Shown: in pieces, positions 17,414 through 20,580 of the stretch
Layout: every line of letters starts with the position of its first letter
Numbering within the stretch: position 1 is the stretch's first letter
DNA from: Plakobranchus ocellatus
Taxonomy: Eukaryota; Mollusca; Gastropoda; Plakobranchidae
NCBI GenBank assembly: GCA_019648995.1
Contig: BLXT01007596.1
Coordinates: forward strand, 1,039,467 to 1,060,046
Direction: 5' to 3'
DNA length: 20,580 bases
Notes under the pieces: model-generated
Database searches by the model: none
The model's input: only the letters and a program-made list of their open reading frames with translations
Told to the model about the DNA's origin: nothing
Made by a program: the position numbers and the translations under genes

Positions 17414-17613
17414 CTGCCTCATTGCTGCTTCAGTCAATGTGACTAATAAGCGCTGGTTTGGATTTTGTATATTATAGCCAGTCCACAACAAGCTGATCTC
17501 AGGCTTTGGCGCCCTCCGTAAGGCCAGGGCGCCGGTATGGTGGCGGGCCTCGAACCCGCGACAAAAGAGTCCCTGCAGATCCCAGGGCGGATTCGCTATC
17601 CACTGAGCCACCG
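17414..17613 (-). mobile_element. SINE family B, third recognisable head
   Basis: On the minus strand TCGGTGGCTCAGTGGATAGC (box A region), CCCTG-GGATCTG-CAGGG (anticodon-like arm), GCGGGTTCGAGG (box B), then the family body and a TATAATATACAAAATCC tail. AAGTTTTT at 17406-17413 and 17614-17621 is a possible but low-complexity target duplication, so the left limit (17414 or about 17451) is uncertain. The minus-strand frames 17402-17714 are by-products. Confidence 0.88.
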
Positions 17614-17621
17614 AAGTTTTT

Positions 17622-18089
17622 GAATAAACAAAAACTTATCAATGCACAGAGCCACATATTTTGATTGGTGTGCTTTTCTATTTTGTTATTTTTTCCATAA
17701 GGTCGAGCTAACAAAGTTGGCCACTGTTAGCAGGAGCACACACGGCCTGTCAACGGCTACACACAACTTAACAACAACAATCACTAAGACTTAATTACAT
17801 CAACTGCACGACAGGTTCACACCAAATAAAAGGCAGAACACCGGAGATAGGCGACAGAAAAAACTATATTATAATAAACGAATAAATATGTAAAGAAGTA
17901 GGGAAGTTACACAAAGAAGGAGACAGATAGATACGAGATGAGCCAAATGCAAAAGTCCACGCACGCAGGCGCGACAATACAGAGTAATCAAATTACAATT
18001 AAATAAAGTTAGCACCGATTAATCCACTCACGAGGAAACTCTCCTTAAAAACTACTTCATAGATCAATAGACTTATAGACACAACCAAT
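17622..18089. other. No gene recognised; possible LTR-like start
   Basis: Less AT-rich than its surroundings, without a coding frame. TGTTAGCAGG at 17724 and CATGTCACA ending at 18827, with AATAAA about 30 bp before that end, would bound a 1.1-kb segment with LTR-like ends. No flanking duplication or second copy supports it. Confidence 0.3.
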
Positions 18090-18140
18090 AGATATAATTT
18101 AGAGATATAATCTACAGATATAATTTATAGATATAAATCC
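18090..18140. repeat. 13-bp tandem repeat
   Basis: AGATATAATTTAG (18090), AGATATAATCTAC (18103), AGATATAATTTAT (18116) and a partial AGATATAAAT (18129) give a perfect 13-bp period. Confidence 0.88.
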
Positions 18141-18820
18141 CTACACTCTTCACTCGCACATGCACACGCTCCTAAACTTAATCCATCAATGATCCTCGTC
18201 CGTAGAACTTGTAGCGAGCAGTAGAGTAAATCTCAATGTTCATAGGAATGTTCATATGTTAATGTCCTCAGCTCAGACACGAGCAAATATCACAATTTAA
18301 AATAGTTACTTCTGATCATAGCCATATCAAAGTGCACTTATTCAAACAGTCACTGCAAAAATAGAGTTATCGAGAGTTCCAGATTTCTCGCCCTTACATG
18401 AGGGACGCCAGTACAATAATAGTTATACCACCATTTCAGTTTCACAGGAGAAACATAAATTCGTAGACTTTAGACAGCAGTCTAAAGTAATAAATATAAA
18501 TTTAGATTCGATCGCCACTTCCATGCGATCATAGGTGGTAGGAAGATTAAAATGTATCTTCTCCAGTCAGAGTCCGCCACAACCTGCAGCCAGGACCGTC
18601 CACGACTGTTCAGTACGAGGAATAAAATAGGAGTCATCTTTCTGCCGCAGAAATCTCGCCAATCTGTAGTTTCGTCCGGCCTGCGTTATCACGTGGCCTA
18701 ACCAACCAATCACAACACACACACACCAGATACCCAACTCTGCTCAGCTAAAATCAAAACATAACTACACTAATCCCAACAGACACTCACAGATAAATAA
18801 AATATTCTTTTCATTACATG

Positions 18821-18828
<8 letters not shown>
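18141..18828. other. No gene recognised
   Basis: Non-coding in all frames as far as I can read. A short CA run lies near 18715, and AATAAA lies near 18796. Confidence 0.5.
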
Positions 18829-18882
<54 letters not shown>

Positions 18883-18890
18883 TTCTTTAT
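18829..18890. repeat. (CT)n microsatellite
   Basis: A pure CT run of about 45 bp, then CT with TT interruptions. Confidence 0.97.
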
Positions 18891-19107
18891 CTATGATCGT
18901 TGTGAAGGGTTGCGAAACGAACAAATAATATAGATAATTATATCAAGGGAACTGGGTTGCTCTTTTTCATTTACCGCTTGTCTGGCACAAGTTCTTATGT
19001 GTGTCTATGTAAGGGCATCTTGACATTACGATTACATAAGATTTTAGTAGCATTACATTGACATTTTTATATTTCAAGTGTTTTCATTTTCGTGGTCCTC
19101 GAGTGCT

Positions 19108-19122
19108 TGTGTGCGCGCGCGC

Positions 19123-19152
<30 letters not shown>
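19108..19152. repeat. (GT)n microsatellite with (GC)n core
   Basis: TGTGCGCGCGCGCG followed by GT dinucleotides. The plus-strand frame 19078-19260 is an artefact of it. The alternating purine-pyrimidine sequence is Z-DNA-prone. Confidence 0.95.
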
Positions 19153-19154
<2 letters not shown>

Positions 19155-19259
19155 CTTTGGACATTTTTTCAGTTCCCAAAAATTAATACCAAACAATATC
19201 ATTGATATAGTTAACAACTTCCTTGTTCCTTATGTGTCAACAGGTGAATATGAGAAATA

Positions 19260-19472
19260 AAAATAGTCAAAGATAAAAAAGAAAGTACTGACAATGTGGA
19301 GACGTCTTATTTCTCTATTTCAGTCAACATACATAAAAAGTACATTGAAAATATTCCGTATTGTGTCTCTCGCATTGTAAAAATACAACAAACATAATTT
19401 TTACGATACATGCAAACAACGGAGTGAAAAAAGTGCCAAACATAAAATATAATGAGATACGAACATATTATG
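19260..19472 (-). other. Probable 3' untranslated end of the LINE
   Basis: AT-rich sequence directly after the RT stop codon on the minus strand. I see no clear terminal repeat or target duplication, so the 3' end of the element is not defined. Confidence 0.35.
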
Positions 19473-20580
19473 CTAGAAGTCATCTTTTACAATCTTCAAT
19501 CGCTGGTTATTGAATTGTTTCACAGCTTGAGGAAAAAAACTATTCAAAAAACGTTTACTGCCTTTAAAGGCTCTTAGGCGCCGACCGTGTGGCAAAAACA
19601 CAAAATATTTGGCAGCAGGATGAGTTAAATCTTTCATGATCTTTTTAGTTTTCCCCGTCAATCTCTTAATATAAATCTCCTCAAGAGATGGAAGTTTAAC
19701 GTTAATGATTTTTTTCTGCAAGTCTGATAATTGACTCTAATTTACCCAAGCTTGCTTTTGAGGTGCGACCGAACCAGACGGTAATAGATAAGGTTAGAAC
19801 ACTTTCAATTGTCGCTCTGTAGAAATTAAACGAAATATCACTGCCCACATCAAAGGATTTCAATTTTCTCAGGAAATAAAGTCTTTGCCTGGCTTTTTTG
19901 ACAATATTACCTAGATTGATATCCCACGTTAGTTTGTCAGAAACGTGAGTCCCTAAGAATTTAAAAGAAGGCACACGTTCTACAGTTGCACCATTAATAA
20001 GTAGAGGAGGAGGGGGCGTCTCACCGCGGCGAAAATCAACAATTATTTCTTTAGTTTTATCTACATTAAGATGTAAGTTGTTTTTGCTACACCAGTTTAC
20101 AATCAAATCAATTTGTTTTCGAAAATTGGATTCATCATTGTGAAGAATTAATCCTGTGACAGTGGTATCATCAGCAAATTTGATTCCACTACATCCTGGC
20201 ATGACAGCCTTACAATCATACGTGAAGATAGAATACAATTTTGGTGACAGTGGACAGCCTTGAGGAGTTCCAGTGTTAAGCGTTATCGATGATGATATAT
20301 TTTTGCCAATTTTAGCTACTTGTGGGCGATTCAACAGAAAATCAAGTATCCAATTACATAATTTCACAGGCAAATTTAGTTCAAGTAATAATTTATCATA
20401 GAGTTTTTGTGGAATTATTGTGTTGAAAGCAGAGCTAAAGTCAATAAACAAAATCCTTGCATAGGCCTTTTTTGTTTCTAAGTGATTCAATATTTCATCG
20501 CGACCTCAGTGCTATCCTGTACCAAGTCCATTTTTCTAGTTTTGAGATAATTGGTCCTAAATATATAAACACTGAAGGCT
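19473..20580 (-). pseudogene. Non-LTR retrotransposon reverse transcriptase, partial, one frameshift
   Basis: The RT frame runs on the minus strand from about 20499 to 19702 and has the palm motifs in order: A ([12 protein letters not shown], about residues 14-25 from 20490), B ([10 protein letters not shown], about 74-83) and the catalytic FADD (105-108). These are followed by [27 protein letters not shown] and the [14 protein letters not shown] region. It stops at 19704-19702, because a run of seven A (plus-strand T run 19709-19715) shifts the frame. The C-terminal part resumes from 19721 (LPSLEEIYIKRL, THPAAKYFVFLPHGRRLRAF) and ends at 19473. One base fewer would join the two. Upstream, DEILNHLE is in frame, but stops and a probable second shift near 20500 break it, and the window ends at 20580. 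The endonuclease domain is not in the window. The motifs resemble jockey/CR1/Rex1-type LINEs; the exact clade is uncertain. Confidence 0.88.

Noticed and set aside
19078..19260. Cys/Val-rich frame
   Set aside because: Produced by the (GT)n/(GC)n tract.

Overview
The window is AT-rich, repeat-dense eukaryotic nuclear DNA with no bacterial-style gene layout. I infer a mollusc, most likely a gastropod. The reasons are a decayed gene that joins an immunoglobulin-like domain, a coiled coil and an ApeC (apextrin C-terminal) domain; split exons with pyrimidine-tract acceptors and GT donors; two families of tRNA-headed SINEs; and unusually frequent AGATCT/TAGATCTA words. The species assignment is inference only. 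No intact protein-coding gene is visible.

Layout. 1-1110: a 30-bp satellite arranged as 60-bp dimers, split by a SINE (family A) with a perfect 11-bp target duplication. 1293-2140: a second satellite of about 61 bp, homogeneous in the middle and decayed at both edges. 2285-2400: an (AT)n tract. 3472-3590: a 42-bp repeat carrying a hairpin. 3924-7030: mostly non-coding, with SINE fragments of both families, (GATA)n and (AT)n/(GT)n tracts, and a hammerhead-ribozyme-like core on the minus strand. 7600-8400: CpG-rich, promoter-like DNA with ETS, CRE, YY1-like and perfect palindromic RFX X-box motifs. 8495-10051, minus strand: remains of a split gene with a SAP-like first exon and a SWIM-like zinc-finger exon, broken by a stop codon and a lost zinc ligand. 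Its apparent intron holds a foldback.

11026-14930: two copies in direct orientation of a 625-bp repeat with LTR-like traits (TG...CA ends, AATAAA near the 3' end, conserved TTCTAGAA boxes). Between them lies the Ig/coiled-coil/ApeC pseudogene (12202-13640), which keeps a splice acceptor and is broken by several frameshifts and stops. 15080-16500: LINE debris on the minus strand with a family B SINE inserted in it, and a family A SINE beside it. 17414-18830: another family B SINE, then non-coding DNA with a 13-bp tandem repeat and a (CT)n tract. 19473-20580, minus strand: a comparatively young non-LTR retrotransposon reverse transcriptase, interrupted by one frameshift in a homopolymer and running off the window edge.

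The two most interesting objects are the Ig/coiled-coil/ApeC pseudogene, whose architecture parallels the FREP/VIgL immune lectins of snails with a different C-terminal domain, and the LTR-like repeats around it. Nothing here forms a working pathway; the region reads as a graveyard of host genes and mobile elements.
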